A DNA stretch of 64,000 nt from Porphyrobacter sp. IPPAS B-1204 (GCA_003724185.1 RHGM01000001.1:806001-870000), one strand, 5' to 3'. Counted from the first letter of the stretch, positions 37,951-48,323 are shown. The notes: generated by a model not told the origin, from the sequence alone. Translations and numbers: made by a program.

Positions 37951-39533
37951 GCGCTTGCCGCCAGTTCCTTGGCCCAGCGGTAATCCTGCTTGCCTGCAGG
38001 GGAACGACGAACTTCATCCACCCAGATCAGCGCCTTGGGCACCTTGTAGCCTGCCAGCCGCTCGGAAGCGAAAGCCTTGACCGCGCCAAAGTCGGGCGCA
38101 TCCGCGCCGTCCCTCAGCGCGACGACCGCCACCACCCGCTCCCCCCAGCGCGGGTCGGGCTGGCCTGCCACCACCGCATCGAAGATCGCCGGATGGCTCC
38201 GCAGCACTTCCTCGACCTCCTCAGGGAAGACCTTCTCGCCGCCGGTATTGATGCAGGTCGAACCGCGCCCGAAGACGGTGATCATCCCGTCAGGATCGAG
38301 CCTCCCGGCATCGCCCGATACGGCCCACAGCCGCCCATCAATGGTCACGAATGTCTCGGCGGTTTTGACGGGATCATTGTAATATCCCACCGGCGTATTG
38401 CCGGTCCGCGCGATCAGCCCCGTCTCGCCGACCGCGCCGATCCGCCCATCGACAATCACCTGCTGCTGATCATTGGCGGGCAGGCGCATCACCCCTTCAT
38501 CGGATTTCTCGGCGAGGCCCGACATGCCCGTTTCAGAAGAACCCAGGCCATCGGTGATCGCGGCGCTCGGCACCAGTGCCTTGAGATCATCCTTGAGATG
38601 CTGCGAAAACACCGCACCGCCCGAACCGAGATTGACCACCCGCGAGAGATCCCAGCGCCCCGGATGATCGCGCAGCGCATCACGCAGCGGGGTCGCCATC
38701 GCATCGCCTACAAACTGGATCATGTTAGCGCCTTCGCGCTCGGCCGTGTCGAGCACGCGTTCGGCATCGAACACCCGGCCTTCATCAAGGATGATCGTCA
38801 CCCCGTTAAGCAAGGCACTCCACACCGCCCACATCGCCGCCATGTGCATCAGCGGGGCGAGCGGGAACAGCGACAAAGGATAGCCGTCGCGGGCGCGGCT
38901 GACGATGTCCCGCGGCGCAGCGATCGGCCCGTGCGGATTGAAATACCCAGCCCCGCCCGCGCAGGCAAAGAGGAAGGCCCGGTGCGGCCACATCACCCCC
39001 TTGGGCATCCCCGTGGTGCCGCCGGTATAGCAGAGCAGGACATCTTCCTCGCTCCGCTCCCACGGCCCGCCCGGCGCGTTTGCAAGCAGCGCGGCATAGG
39101 GCACCGATCCGGCAAAATCCTCGCCCGACCCGTCCTCCACCGCGACTGTCACGCGCAGTGTCGCAATGTCGGAGCGCACCTCGCGCATCAGCGGAGAGAA
39201 TTCCGCCCCGTGAATGATCGCCACGCTGTCAGCGTTGGCAAACAGGTATCGCAGCTCATCGGCGCGGTAACGGTAATTGACGTTGAAAGGCACCGCGCCA
39301 AGCTTGCAGGCGGCAATGAAGCTTTCGAGATAAGCCGGGCCGTTGAGCAGGTAGAGCCCCACCGCATCGCCGCGCCCCACGCCCTGTGCCGCCAGCCCTG
39401 CCGCCAGCCGGTCGCAGCGGTCATTAAGCTCGGCAAAGCTATAGCGTGCCTCGGCACCGATCACGGCCAGCCGGTCAGGCACCGTGCGGGCGACCGTTTC
39501 AAACAGGTCGGCAAGGTGGAACCGGTCAGCCAT
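37947..39533 (-). CDS. AMP-dependent acyl-CoA synthetase
   Basis: 'LLCYTGGTTGMPKGVMWPH', 'VFGRGSTCINTGGEKVFPEEVE'. Confidence 0.93.
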   Translation of the reverse strand: MADRFHLADLFETVARTVPDRLAVIGAEARYSFAELNDRCDRLAAGLAAQGVGRGDAVGLYLLNGPAYLESFIAACKLGAVPFNVNYRYRADELRYLFANADSVAIIHGAEFSPLMREVRSDIATLRVTVAVEDGSGEDFAGSVPYAALLANAPGGPWERSEEDVLLCYTGGTTGMPKGVMWPHRAFLFACAGGAGYFNPHGPIAAPRDIVSRARDGYPLSLFPLAPLMHMAAMWAVWSALLNGVTIILDEGRVFDAERVLDTAEREGANMIQFVGDAMATPLRDALRDHPGRWDLSRVVNLGSGGAVFSQHLKDDLKALVPSAAITDGLGSSETGMSGLAEKSDEGVMRLPANDQQQVIVDGRIGAVGETGLIARTGNTPVGYYNDPVKTAETFVTIDGRLWAVSGDAGRLDPDGMITVFGRGSTCINTGGEKVFPEEVEEVLRSHPAIFDAVVAGQPDPRWGERVVAVVALRDGADAPDFGAVKAFASERLAGYKVPKALIWVDEVRRSPAGKQDYRWAKELAASA

Positions 39534-39534
39534 G

Positions 39535-40404
39535 TCAGTACACGGCGGCTGGGTTCTTCGGGCGCGGGCTGCCGAGCATCTCGCGGTAGCTGGGCTTGGC
39601 CTTGCCGCGATCGGTCACGCCCAGTTCCTGAGCAATCTCCGCCCCGATCAGGGTCTGCCCGGACAGTTCGTCGCGATTGGCGGAGCTGGCGATGGCATCG
39701 ATGATATGGGCGGTGAATTCGGGGTTCTCCGCCGCCTCGATGAAGCCTTCATATTGCTCTGGATTGGTCTTCTGCGCGATCAGCGAACGCTCGGTTACAA
39801 GCGGGCCCATCCAGATCGACACCGCGACGACGCCGGTGCCGCGCAGGTCATGCTCCATGTCATGCGCAAACTTGTCGACCCCGGCCTTTTGCGCGCCGTA
39901 AGCCGGGCCGTGCATGTAACACGAACCACCAAAGGACGAACCGAAGGCAATCACGCCCGAACCCTGCGCCACCATCATCCGCGCCGCATGCCAGCTCGCC
40001 ACATAGGCCGAGCGCAAGCCCACATCGAGGATCTTCACCGCGTCGAGATCCTTCTCCCAGAAGGGCATCTTCTCGATCAGCTGGTGGTGGATATAGGTCG
40101 CGTTGTTGACCAGCACATCGAGCTGGCCCTGCTCGCGCTCAATCTGGGCGAACAGCGCGGCGACCTGCGCATCATCGGCATGGTCGCACATGACGGCAAT
40201 GCCGGTGCCGCCCGCCGCAGTCACTTCCGCTGCGGTCTCAGCGACAGTGCCGGGCAGCACTGTGCCATCCCAGCCCTTGGCGTCACCCGGCGCAACGGTG
40301 CGGCCAGTGACATAGACCGTGTAGCCCAGCTCACCAAAACCGCGGGCGATACCCCGACCTGCCCCGCGGCTCGCGCCGGTGACAAGCGCCACCTTCGATG
40401 CCAT
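39535..40404 (-). CDS. SDR-family oxidoreductase
   Basis: 'SKVALVTGASRGAGRGIARGFGELG', 'YGAQKAGVDKFAHDM'. Confidence 0.9.
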   Translation of the reverse strand: MASKVALVTGASRGAGRGIARGFGELGYTVYVTGRTVAPGDAKGWDGTVLPGTVAETAAEVTAAGGTGIAVMCDHADDAQVAALFAQIEREQGQLDVLVNNATYIHHQLIEKMPFWEKDLDAVKILDVGLRSAYVASWHAARMMVAQGSGVIAFGSSFGGSCYMHGPAYGAQKAGVDKFAHDMEHDLRGTGVVAVSIWMGPLVTERSLIAQKTNPEQYEGFIEAAENPEFTAHIIDAIASSANRDELSGQTLIGAEIAQELGVTDRGKAKPSYREMLGSPRPKNPAAVY

Positions 40405-40463
40405 GCAACTCCCTCCCACGATTCGACGTGTTTACGCCTTCAACCGGCACTATACCTGCGTCT

Positions 40464-40493
40464 TGCGAATTTCATAGACAATTTTTTTACGCA
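40464..40493. promoter_or_regulatory. cluster operator site E: TGCGA-N20-ACGCA
   Basis: TGCGAATTTCATAGACAATTTTTTTACGCA, 60 bp upstream of the 30.4-40.4 kb operon. Confidence 0.7.
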
Positions 40494-40542
40494 AAATGCG
40501 CCGATTTATCCGATAAAGCCGATAATCGCGTCGCAGCAAGCC

Positions 40543-41244
40543 TCAGAAGCAGTACTGACCAGTCGGTATGACGTCGATCGTGCCGCGGTCGATAAAGCGA
40601 TCACAGCTTTCCATCATCCGATCGAGATTGGCGCGGAAGCGGACAGGATCACCTGTTGCATCAAAGAAAGCAAACGGATCGGTCAGCGCGGCTGGCGCAA
40701 AGCATTCCTCGACGATTGCGACATAGGGCGGCGCGCCGGATGTGATCGCCCGCACCACAAGGTTCTGCACATATTCGAAATTGGCCTGAGTCTCGATCGC
40801 CACCAGCGTGTGGTGATCCTGCCAGATGTCCAGCCACGCGTCATGGCTCAGCCGGTCCGGCAGGGTCAGAAACGCCATTTGCGCCCACCCGAACGTCCGC
40901 TGGCCGGGCACAGCGGGATGCAAGGTATTGGGAATGATGGTCGATTCCGCCACCACCCAGCCGTGCCATGCGGCGCAGGCGCCATCCAGCACGCGGTCGA
41001 TTGCACCTCGTTGCAGGGGGTTGGCCGATGGCAGCCAGAATTGCACCACCGCGTCATGCTGGCGCGGGCCGCGCGACTGGCGCAGCATTGCTCCCGCGGC
41101 ACATTCTGCATCTTCAACGTTGAGCCGGATTGTGCTCGCCCCAGCCTCGGCCAGCGCTGCCGGCAGATGCGCAAGCAGCTCGGCATTGAACGCCGAACGG
41201 TCAGTGCCCTCCTCGACCCAGAGCAGACAGATGACCTTTTCCAC
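40543..41244 (-). CDS. EthD-domain-like protein (probable ferredoxin-like fold), GTG start
   Basis: VEKVICLLWVEEGTDRSAFNAELLAHLP... with a second similar half; family call tentative. Confidence 0.55.
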   Translation of the reverse strand: MEKVICLLWVEEGTDRSAFNAELLAHLPAALAEAGASTIRLNVEDAECAAGAMLRQSRGPRQHDAVVQFWLPSANPLQRGAIDRVLDGACAAWHGWVVAESTIIPNTLHPAVPGQRTFGWAQMAFLTLPDRLSHDAWLDIWQDHHTLVAIETQANFEYVQNLVVRAITSGAPPYVAIVEECFAPAALTDPFAFFDATGDPVRFRANLDRMMESCDRFIDRGTIDVIPTGQYCF

Positions 41245-41251
41245 CGGCCGT

Positions 41252-42013
41252 TCAGTCGAAATTGGCCTGCCCGCCATCAAGCGGGATCGTGGCGCCGGTG
41301 AGGTAGGCGAAATCATCCGAACACAGGCCCGCTACGGCACGGCCGATATCTTCCTCCAGCCGCCCGATCCGGCCCAGCGGAATCGTACGGAAGAAGGATT
41401 CGGCCTCCTCAGGGTTGTTGGCGACCCACCATTTGAGCCCCGGACTTTCGGCGTGCGGCGCGATGGTCAGCACCCGGATGCCCGCCCGGCCCCACTCGGC
41501 CGCCGCCGCCCGGCTCAGCACCCGCGTGGCCTGCTTGACCGCACCATAGGCACCATAGCCGCTCATATCCCAGCGGATCCCTGCCGAAGATGCGAGGTTG
41601 ACGATCACCCCGCCCCCGCGCGCAACCATGTGCGGATGAGCAAGCTTCATCAGCCGGAAGCTGGCGAGCGGGCCGGATTCGAACCCGGCCATGAAGGCCT
41701 CGTCACTGACATCGAGCAGCGGACCGTTGGGCACTTCCTGCGCGTTGTTGACCAGAATATCGAGCCCGCCAAATTCGGCGACAGCGCGATCCACCATGGC
41801 CCCTAGGCTTGCCGCATCCTTGACATTGCCTTCGATGGCGAGTGCCTTGCACCCGCGCTCGGCAATCAGTGCGCAGGTCTGCTCAAGCTTGGCCAGCGTG
41901 CGACCGGTCACTGCGACCGCCGCCCCTGCGGTGGCCAGCGCCAGGGCAATACCCTGCCCGACCCCCTGCCCTGCGCCGGTAACCAGCGCGACCTTGCCGG
42001 ACAGATCGGCCAT
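41252..42013 (-). CDS. SDR-family oxidoreductase
   Basis: 'GKVALVTGAGQGVGQGIALALATAGA', 'YGAVKQATRVLSRAAA'. Confidence 0.92.
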   Translation of the reverse strand: MADLSGKVALVTGAGQGVGQGIALALATAGAAVAVTGRTLAKLEQTCALIAERGCKALAIEGNVKDAASLGAMVDRAVAEFGGLDILVNNAQEVPNGPLLDVSDEAFMAGFESGPLASFRLMKLAHPHMVARGGGVIVNLASSAGIRWDMSGYGAYGAVKQATRVLSRAAAAEWGRAGIRVLTIAPHAESPGLKWWVANNPEEAESFFRTIPLGRIGRLEEDIGRAVAGLCSDDFAYLTGATIPLDGGQANFD

Positions 42014-42034
42014 TGCACCCCCTCTTTCTCAGGA

Positions 42035-42064
42035 TTCGTAATTTGAAACGTCAAATATTACGCG
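42035..42064. promoter_or_regulatory. cluster operator site F: TTCGT-N20-ACGCG
   Basis: TTCGTAATTTGAAACGTCAAATATTACGCG between divergent SDR operons; left arm has one mismatch. Confidence 0.6.
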
Positions 42065-42156
42065 TCAGCTTGACAGAATCTATATGCTTACGTCAATTGC
42101 GTTTTGCAAAAGGCAGACTGGCAGTGCATGATGCCAGCACACCACGGGAGAGGGAA

Positions 42157-42930
42157 ATGCCGCAGGATCTTACCGGCAAGGTCGCGCTTGTCACGGGCGG
42201 AAGTGACGGAATCGGCCTTGCCACCGCCGCTTTGCTCGCCCGGCGCGGCGCGCAGGTTGTGATTTGCGGACGGCGCGCCGAACAGCTCGAAATCGCCCGC
42301 GCGCAGATCGCTGGCGAAGGCGGCACTGTTGAGGTGGTCACTCTCGACGTCACGGACTTCCCCGCTTTCGAGGCGCTGATTGCCGATATCGCCGCGCGCC
42401 ATGGCCGGCTCGACATGTTGGTGAACAATGCCATGTCCACCCATTACGCCCCGATTGCGCGGCTCAAGATCGAACATTGGCGCAAGGATTTTGCGGTCAA
42501 CGCCGAAGCGGTGTTCATCGGCACCAAGGCAGCGATGCAGGTGATGGCGGCGCAAGGGTCAGGTTCGATCGTCAACATCGCCTCGACCACGGCCATCCGG
42601 GCGATGGCCAATTACGCGAGCTATTCGGCCTCGAAGGCAGCGCTGATCCAGTTCACTGCGGTCGCCGCAATGGAAGGCGCGCCGCTGGGCATCCGCGTCA
42701 ATGCCATCGTGCCGGGCATGGTCAACACCGCCGCGACGCTCGACTTTGCAACCAAAGCGCCCGAACTAGCTGCCAAGACCGCCGGCGCCATCCCGATGGG
42801 GCGCGGCGGCGAGCCGGAGGAACTGGCCGAGGCGATCGTCTTCATCCTGTCCGACGCGGCAAGCTACATCACCGGAGTGGCGCTGCCGGTTGATGGCGGC
42901 AAGGCCGCTCAGCTCTACATTCCGTCATGA
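42157..42930 (+). CDS. SDR-family oxidoreductase
   Basis: 'GKVALVTGGSDGIGLATAALLARRGA', 'YSASKAALIQFT'. Confidence 0.92.
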   Translation: MPQDLTGKVALVTGGSDGIGLATAALLARRGAQVVICGRRAEQLEIARAQIAGEGGTVEVVTLDVTDFPAFEALIADIAARHGRLDMLVNNAMSTHYAPIARLKIEHWRKDFAVNAEAVFIGTKAAMQVMAAQGSGSIVNIASTTAIRAMANYASYSASKAALIQFTAVAAMEGAPLGIRVNAIVPGMVNTAATLDFATKAPELAAKTAGAIPMGRGGEPEELAEAIVFILSDAASYITGVALPVDGGKAAQLYIPS

Positions 42931-42943
42931 AGCAGGCACTGGT

Positions 42944-44638
42944 ATGAACGAGGCTTGGGACAAGACGGTTGACGTTCTGGTGGTCGGCTCCGGCGCAGGC
43001 GGGATGCTTGCCGCCTTGGTCGCGGCCCGCAACCATGCCGAGGCGCTGATCATCGAGAAAGAGCCGCTGTGGGGCGGCACATCGGCGACGTCGGGGGCCG
43101 GCATCTGGATTCCGGCCAGCGATCAGGCTGCAGCGGCGGGCTTTCACGACAATGTCGAGGATGCCTTCACCTATGTCCGCGCCCTGTCAGCCGACAACGT
43201 GCCGGATGAAAACATCCGTGCCTATGTCGAGAACGCCGCGAAGATGCTGCGGTGGATGGGGGCGAATACCGAGATCGATTACCACGCTTTCCCCTACCCC
43301 GATTACCACGCCGAGAACCCCGGCGGATCGCCGACCGGTTATCGCACCCATATGCCGCTGCCTATTGATGGACGGAAACTGGGCAAGGATGTCCGCACCT
43401 TGCGTTTCGCCTCCCCTGCGGCGTCGCTGTTCGGCTACCTCAACTGGCATTTCGACGAGACCTATATCCTGCTGTTCCGCGCCAAGGGCTGGCCGTGGCA
43501 TCTCGCAAAGAGCCTTGCGCGCTACTGGTTCGACTGGCCGTTCCGCTTCACCTCGCGCAAGGACCGGCGGTTGACGCTCGGCAATGCGCTGGCAGGGGGC
43601 CTGCGGATGGCGCTGAACAAGGCCGGAGTTCCGCTGTGGCTGGATAGCCCGCTTGTCGAGCTGATCGAGGAAAACGGGCAAGTGACAGGGGCCGTGGTGC
43701 GCCACCAGAACCGCAATCTGCGCGTCAGAGCACGCAAGGGCGTGGTGCTGGCCGCCGGGGGCTTCGACAAGAACCAGACGATGCGCGATGCCAACGCCCC
43801 GCTCTATCCCAATGCGCTCTATTCGGGCGGGACCAGCGGCAACACCGGCGATGCCCTACGCGCCGGGCAGGCTCTCGGCGCCGAGACCATGAACCTGCAA
43901 TCGACCTGGGCCGCGCCGGTGTTCTACGTACCGGGCGAGGATCGCGGGCGGCTGTGCACCATCGAGCGTGCTCTGCCCGGATCGCTGATGGTCAACCAAA
44001 AGGGCGAGCGCTATCTCAACGAGGCGGCGTCCTACCACATCACCGGCCAGCAGATGGCGCGGCGTGAGCGCGAGCATGGCGATGCCAGCCCGTCATGGTT
44101 CGTGTTCGACCACACCTATCGGCACAGTTATCCGGTCGGACCGCTCTATCCGATCATGCCGGACTGGGCGCATCCGGGCGCCGTGCGCGGCATCCTGAAG
44201 AAGGGCCGCACAATCGCGGAACTGGCGGAGGCTATCGGGGCCAATCCGGTGCAGCTGGAAGCGACCATCGCGCGCTACAATACCCATGCCGCCAAGGGCG
44301 AGGACCCCGATTTCCACCGCGGCGAGGCGGCCTATGACAAGATGTACGGCGATCCGCGCGTCAGCCCCAATCCCTGCCTGCGCCCGCTCGACAAGGGGCC
44401 GTTCTACGCCATGCCGATCTACCCCGGCGACATCGGCACCAATGGCGGCCTGATGACCGACGCCCTGGCGCGGGTGATCGGCGCTGATGGCCAGCCGATC
44501 ACCGGCCTGCACGCCATCGGCAATTGTGCAGCCTCGGCCATGGGCGAAAGCTATCCGGGAGCGGGCGTCACCATCGGCCCGGCGCTGACCTTCGGCTATA
44601 TCGCTGCGAACCACCTGACAGGAAGCAATGCGGCATAA
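42944..44638 (+). CDS. FAD-binding 3-ketosteroid dehydrogenase (KstD-like)
   Basis: 'VLVVGSGAGGMLAALVAA', 'PFYAMPIYPGDIGTNGGL', 'CAASAMGESYPGAGVTIGPALTFGYIAA'. Confidence 0.85.
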   Translation: MNEAWDKTVDVLVVGSGAGGMLAALVAARNHAEALIIEKEPLWGGTSATSGAGIWIPASDQAAAAGFHDNVEDAFTYVRALSADNVPDENIRAYVENAAKMLRWMGANTEIDYHAFPYPDYHAENPGGSPTGYRTHMPLPIDGRKLGKDVRTLRFASPAASLFGYLNWHFDETYILLFRAKGWPWHLAKSLARYWFDWPFRFTSRKDRRLTLGNALAGGLRMALNKAGVPLWLDSPLVELIEENGQVTGAVVRHQNRNLRVRARKGVVLAAGGFDKNQTMRDANAPLYPNALYSGGTSGNTGDALRAGQALGAETMNLQSTWAAPVFYVPGEDRGRLCTIERALPGSLMVNQKGERYLNEAASYHITGQQMARREREHGDASPSWFVFDHTYRHSYPVGPLYPIMPDWAHPGAVRGILKKGRTIAELAEAIGANPVQLEATIARYNTHAAKGEDPDFHRGEAAYDKMYGDPRVSPNPCLRPLDKGPFYAMPIYPGDIGTNGGLMTDALARVIGADGQPITGLHAIGNCAASAMGESYPGAGVTIGPALTFGYIAANHLTGSNAA

Positions 44639-44647
44639 GCGATTGGC

Positions 44648-45295
44648 CTAATCAGCCCGCACTTTCACCTTTGGGGCAGCAGCCCCGCGCCGCATGGTTT
44701 CGAGGAACTTGTCTAGCGGTGCAGGCTCGGCCACCGGCCCGCCATGGTCGCCTTCGCGCGTCCAGAAATCGGCATAGCTGGGGAACAGCTTGTGGAAGTT
44801 GCCCTCCACCCATTCGGTGCCCGGCCAGCGCATCTTGTTCGCGCCCACCGGCGGCTTGTTGAGGTCGGTTGCGTACCAGTAGAGCGGCAGGCGGCGGGCA
44901 AAGAACCAGCGGCCCTGCTGGCGCACATAGTCATCGACATACATCATCTGCATGATGACCCATTCATCTGCCCCATTTGCCACAGGGGTCTCGTGCTCGT
45001 TCTTGGAATAGACGACCCCGTGCGCATGATCCGGATCGTCGAATTCGATCACATGGCCGCCGATATGGTGCGACGTCCCGGTGAACGGCGAGCGCAGCGT
45101 GCGGTCCATATAGGCCCTGAGCGCCAGCCGCCCGCTTGCGTCCTTGCCGACCCGCACATCATCGGGAAACAGCGACACCATCGCGTCCATATCGCGCATA
45201 TCCAGCGCGAGCGCATATTTGGCGGGAAGTTGCCGGATCGCATCGAGCGATTCCAGCCGGTCAATGCGCGCTTCGAGGTCTGGTTGGCCGGTCAT
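44648..45295 (-). CDS. NTF2/SnoaL-like protein, BaiE-type dehydratase candidate
   Basis: 'LPAKYALALDMRDMDAMVSLFPDDV' (Y-x4-D) and 'TSHHIGGHVI' (His). Confidence 0.75.
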   Translation of the reverse strand: MTGQPDLEARIDRLESLDAIRQLPAKYALALDMRDMDAMVSLFPDDVRVGKDASGRLALRAYMDRTLRSPFTGTSHHIGGHVIEFDDPDHAHGVVYSKNEHETPVANGADEWVIMQMMYVDDYVRQQGRWFFARRLPLYWYATDLNKPPVGANKMRWPGTEWVEGNFHKLFPSYADFWTREGDHGGPVAEPAPLDKFLETMRRGAAAPKVKVRAD

Positions 45296-45439
45296 TGAGC
45301 ATCCTGTCCTGTGATTCCCACAGCGCCGCCAAGGTGCTGGCGGGACAATCCCTTGCACCTATCCGCTATCTGAAACGCGCACCATTTTCAACCAATGACT
45401 TACGCTAATCAAATTCAAGCTTGAGTCTTGATAATGTTA

Positions 45440-45469
45440 CGCGTAGATTATGAGATATAAAATTACGCA
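45440..45469. promoter_or_regulatory. cluster operator site G: CGCGT-N20-ACGCA
   Basis: CGCGTAGATTATGAGATATAAAATTACGCA, 27 bp upstream of TonB receptor. Confidence 0.8.
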
Positions 45470-45496
45470 TAAGGCGAAAGCCGCAGGGAGAATGCC

Positions 45497-47821
45497 ATGA
45501 AGAATCTTTTGATCGCAGCCTCGGCGTGCGCGCTGGCTTTTGCGCTGGCGGCTCCGGCAGCAGCCCAGCAATCGGACGAGGACCAGCCGAGTGACGACGG
45601 GATCGGCATGATCATCGTCACCGCGCAAAAGCGCAGCGAAAACGTGCAGGATGTGCCAATTGCGATCACCGCGATCGGCAACGAGTTCCTCGAAGCGCGC
45701 GGGATCGATTCAATCGATGACCTCGGCACCTTCGCGCCCAATGTGAAATTCGAACGCGCACCGGCTTCGAAAACCATCTCGCAGATCGCGATCCGCGGGT
45801 CGGTCACCATCAACCCGGCGATCACCTGGGAGCCTGCGGTCGGCCTCTATCTCGACGGGGTCTATATCGCCAAGGCGCAGGGTTCGATCTTCGACATCGC
45901 CGATCTCGAACGGGTCGAGATCCTGCGCGGGCCGCAGGGCACGCTTTATGGTCGCAACGCCTTGGCTGGCGCGGTCAACCTCGTCACCAAAAAGCCGAGC
46001 GGCGAAGCGGGCGGCAGCGCCGAAATCACCTATGGCAGCTTTGACGAAGTGCGTGTGCGCGGGGTTATCGACCTGCCGCAGATGGGCATTTTCTCCGCCA
46101 AAGTTTCCGGCCAGTATCGCAAGCGCGACGGGTTGATCGATCTGACCGCACCCGATGGACGCGGTCGCACCGCGACGGATTCGATTGATACCGGCAGCTT
46201 CATGGTGCAGCTGCGCGCCGAGATCACAGACAACATCACCGCCGATTACACCTATGATTACAGCAAATCGAACCAGACCCCGCCGTTCTCGCAATTGCTG
46301 AGCGTCAATCGCAATGGCGACCCGCGCGATATCTTTGATCCGGCCTCGCCCAGCTATCCCTTTGCCGGCGCGTTCTTCCCGCTCGATCAGATCGCCAATC
46401 CTGACCGGATCACAAGCGCGGCAATCGATGCGCCGGTCTACGAACGCTCGCGCAGCTATGGCCATGCGCTGACCTTGACTGCCGATCTTGGAGATGCCGA
46501 GATCAAGTCGATCACCGCCTATCGCGACCTTGCCTGGGCCGACGGGCTCGATCTCGATGGCTCACCCTTCCCGGTCGCCTTCACCCAGCGCATCAGCGAT
46601 TATCACGCCTTCAGCCAGGAACTGCAGCTGACCGGCACTGCCTTTGCAGACCGTCTCAACTATGTCCTCGGTGCGTTCTACTTCGACGAACGGGCCGAAA
46701 CCGTGAACCCGCAGACCTATTTCGGCGGCGGGGTCGATCTTGATTCCAACTACGGTTCGAACACCGAGGCATGGGCCGTCTATGCGCAGGTAGACTACGA
46801 CATCACCGACAGCCTGAAGCTGACCCTTGGCGGGCGTTATACGGAGGAAACCAAGGATATCAGCCGCTTCTTCCGGGTGAATTTCGATCCGGCCAACGGC
46901 ATCACCAGCCCGCTGGTGGTCGCAGATATTGCTTACGGCGATTTGCCCGATGCCAAGTTCACCGACTTCTCGCCCGCCGTAACCCTGAGCTACGCAGCGA
47001 GCGACACTATCAATCTTTATGCCCGCTTTGCGCAGGGGTTCAAATCGGGCGGTTTCAACGGCGAGAGCAACGTCTTTGCCGCGCCGACCCCCGATTGCCC
47101 GACCGGCGCGCTGGAACTGTGCCAGCCCTATCTGCCCGAACAGGTCGACAGTTACGAGATCGGCCTCAAGAGCCGGTTTCTGGATAATCGGGTGATCGTC
47201 AACATCGCTGCCTTCCGCGACGAGCGCAAGGATATGCAGCTGTCGGTGTTCACCGCCACCACCGGGGCGGCGTCGGTGATTCAGAATGCCGCTGCGGCGC
47301 GCATTCAGGGGCTTGAGATCGAAACCGTGTTGCGCCCCTTCGACGACCTGACCATCAATGCCTCGCTCGCGCTGCTCGATCCGGAGTACAAGCGCTTCAT
47401 CGACGGCGGCATTGACGTTTCGAACAATCGCGCCTTCCCCCACGCGCCGAAGACTACGGCATCCATCGGGGCGGACTGGCAGGTTGCTGAAGGTGACTGG
47501 GGGCGGCTCAACATCTATGCCGATCTCAATTACTCGTCCGAATACTTCACCTTCCCCTTTGCGCTGACCGCGCCCACCCCTTCAGATCAGGTTGCACAAT
47601 CAAGCCAGTCGCCGGGGCGGACGATCGTGAACCTGCGGGCGACGGTCGCGGAATTCCCGCTGGGCGGGCTTGATGCCGATATCTCGGTGTTCGTGCGCAA
47701 CCTGACCAAGGAAGACGCGCCGTCCAACTTCATCGATTTCGGGCCGGGCTTCGGCGGCATCCTGCTGGGCTATTTCCCCGACCCGCGCACATTTGGGGTG
47801 ACCGCAGGCGTCCGGTTCTAG
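45497..47821 (+). CDS. TonB-dependent receptor
   Basis: 'GMIIVTAQKRSENVQDVPIAITAIG', 'VEILRGPQGTLYGRNALAGAVN'. Confidence 0.95.
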   Translation: MKNLLIAASACALAFALAAPAAAQQSDEDQPSDDGIGMIIVTAQKRSENVQDVPIAITAIGNEFLEARGIDSIDDLGTFAPNVKFERAPASKTISQIAIRGSVTINPAITWEPAVGLYLDGVYIAKAQGSIFDIADLERVEILRGPQGTLYGRNALAGAVNLVTKKPSGEAGGSAEITYGSFDEVRVRGVIDLPQMGIFSAKVSGQYRKRDGLIDLTAPDGRGRTATDSIDTGSFMVQLRAEITDNITADYTYDYSKSNQTPPFSQLLSVNRNGDPRDIFDPASPSYPFAGAFFPLDQIANPDRITSAAIDAPVYERSRSYGHALTLTADLGDAEIKSITAYRDLAWADGLDLDGSPFPVAFTQRISDYHAFSQELQLTGTAFADRLNYVLGAFYFDERAETVNPQTYFGGGVDLDSNYGSNTEAWAVYAQVDYDITDSLKLTLGGRYTEETKDISRFFRVNFDPANGITSPLVVADIAYGDLPDAKFTDFSPAVTLSYAASDTINLYARFAQGFKSGGFNGESNVFAAPTPDCPTGALELCQPYLPEQVDSYEIGLKSRFLDNRVIVNIAAFRDERKDMQLSVFTATTGAASVIQNAAAARIQGLEIETVLRPFDDLTINASLALLDPEYKRFIDGGIDVSNNRAFPHAPKTTASIGADWQVAEGDWGRLNIYADLNYSSEYFTFPFALTAPTPSDQVAQSSQSPGRTIVNLRATVAEFPLGGLDADISVFVRNLTKEDAPSNFIDFGPGFGGILLGYFPDPRTFGVTAGVRF

Positions 47822-47825
47822 GCCG

Positions 47826-48323
47826 GTGACAAGCCTGGAAGAACGGCTGGCGCGGCTGGAGAATGACCGGGCGATCCGCGATCTCAAGGCCCGCTACCTG
47901 CGCGCCTGCGATGGCAAGGATCTGTCCGGTATCCGCGATACGCTATTGCCGGATGGGGCGGTGATTGCCTTCGACGGGTTCCCGCCATTTGCCGGCCGTG
48001 AGGCGTTTTTGGATGTCTATCGCCAGATGGCCTGCGTCCCCGGCGTGTTCGACATTCATCACGGCGCCAACGGGATCATCGCCTTCGAGACTGCCGAACG
48101 CGCGCGGGGGCAATGGTCGCTGCTGTTTCATTCGATCAACCTCGGCACTCGCACGCTCACGCTGATGGGGGTCGAGTATAAAGACCTCTACGTGAAGCAG
48201 GACGGGCGCTGGTGGATTGCCGAGACCCGCTCGCAGCGTCACTCGTGCCTGATCCATTCGGTCGATGACGCTGGAGCGGCCAGCGTCACGGTCATGGGAG
48301 AACCGCCCACAACTTTCGGCTAG
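47826..48323 (+). CDS. NTF2/SnoaL-like protein, BaiE-type dehydratase candidate
   Basis: 'LEERLARLENDRAIRDLKARYLRACDGK' and 'DIHHG' match the BaiE Tyr/Asp/His positions; GTG start. Confidence 0.78.
   Translation: MTSLEERLARLENDRAIRDLKARYLRACDGKDLSGIRDTLLPDGAVIAFDGFPPFAGREAFLDVYRQMACVPGVFDIHHGANGIIAFETAERARGQWSLLFHSINLGTRTLTLMGVEYKDLYVKQDGRWWIAETRSQRHSCLIHSVDDAGAASVTVMGEPPTTFG

Noticed and set aside
39484-41301. 605-aa plus-strand ORF
   Set aside because: Crosses an AT-rich promoter with operator E and is antisense to two SDR/EthD genes.
45376-45406. Possible ninth operator (CGCGC...ACGCT) upstream of the NTF2 gene
   Set aside because: Half-sites are weak and the 20-bp spacer is not matched; not counted.
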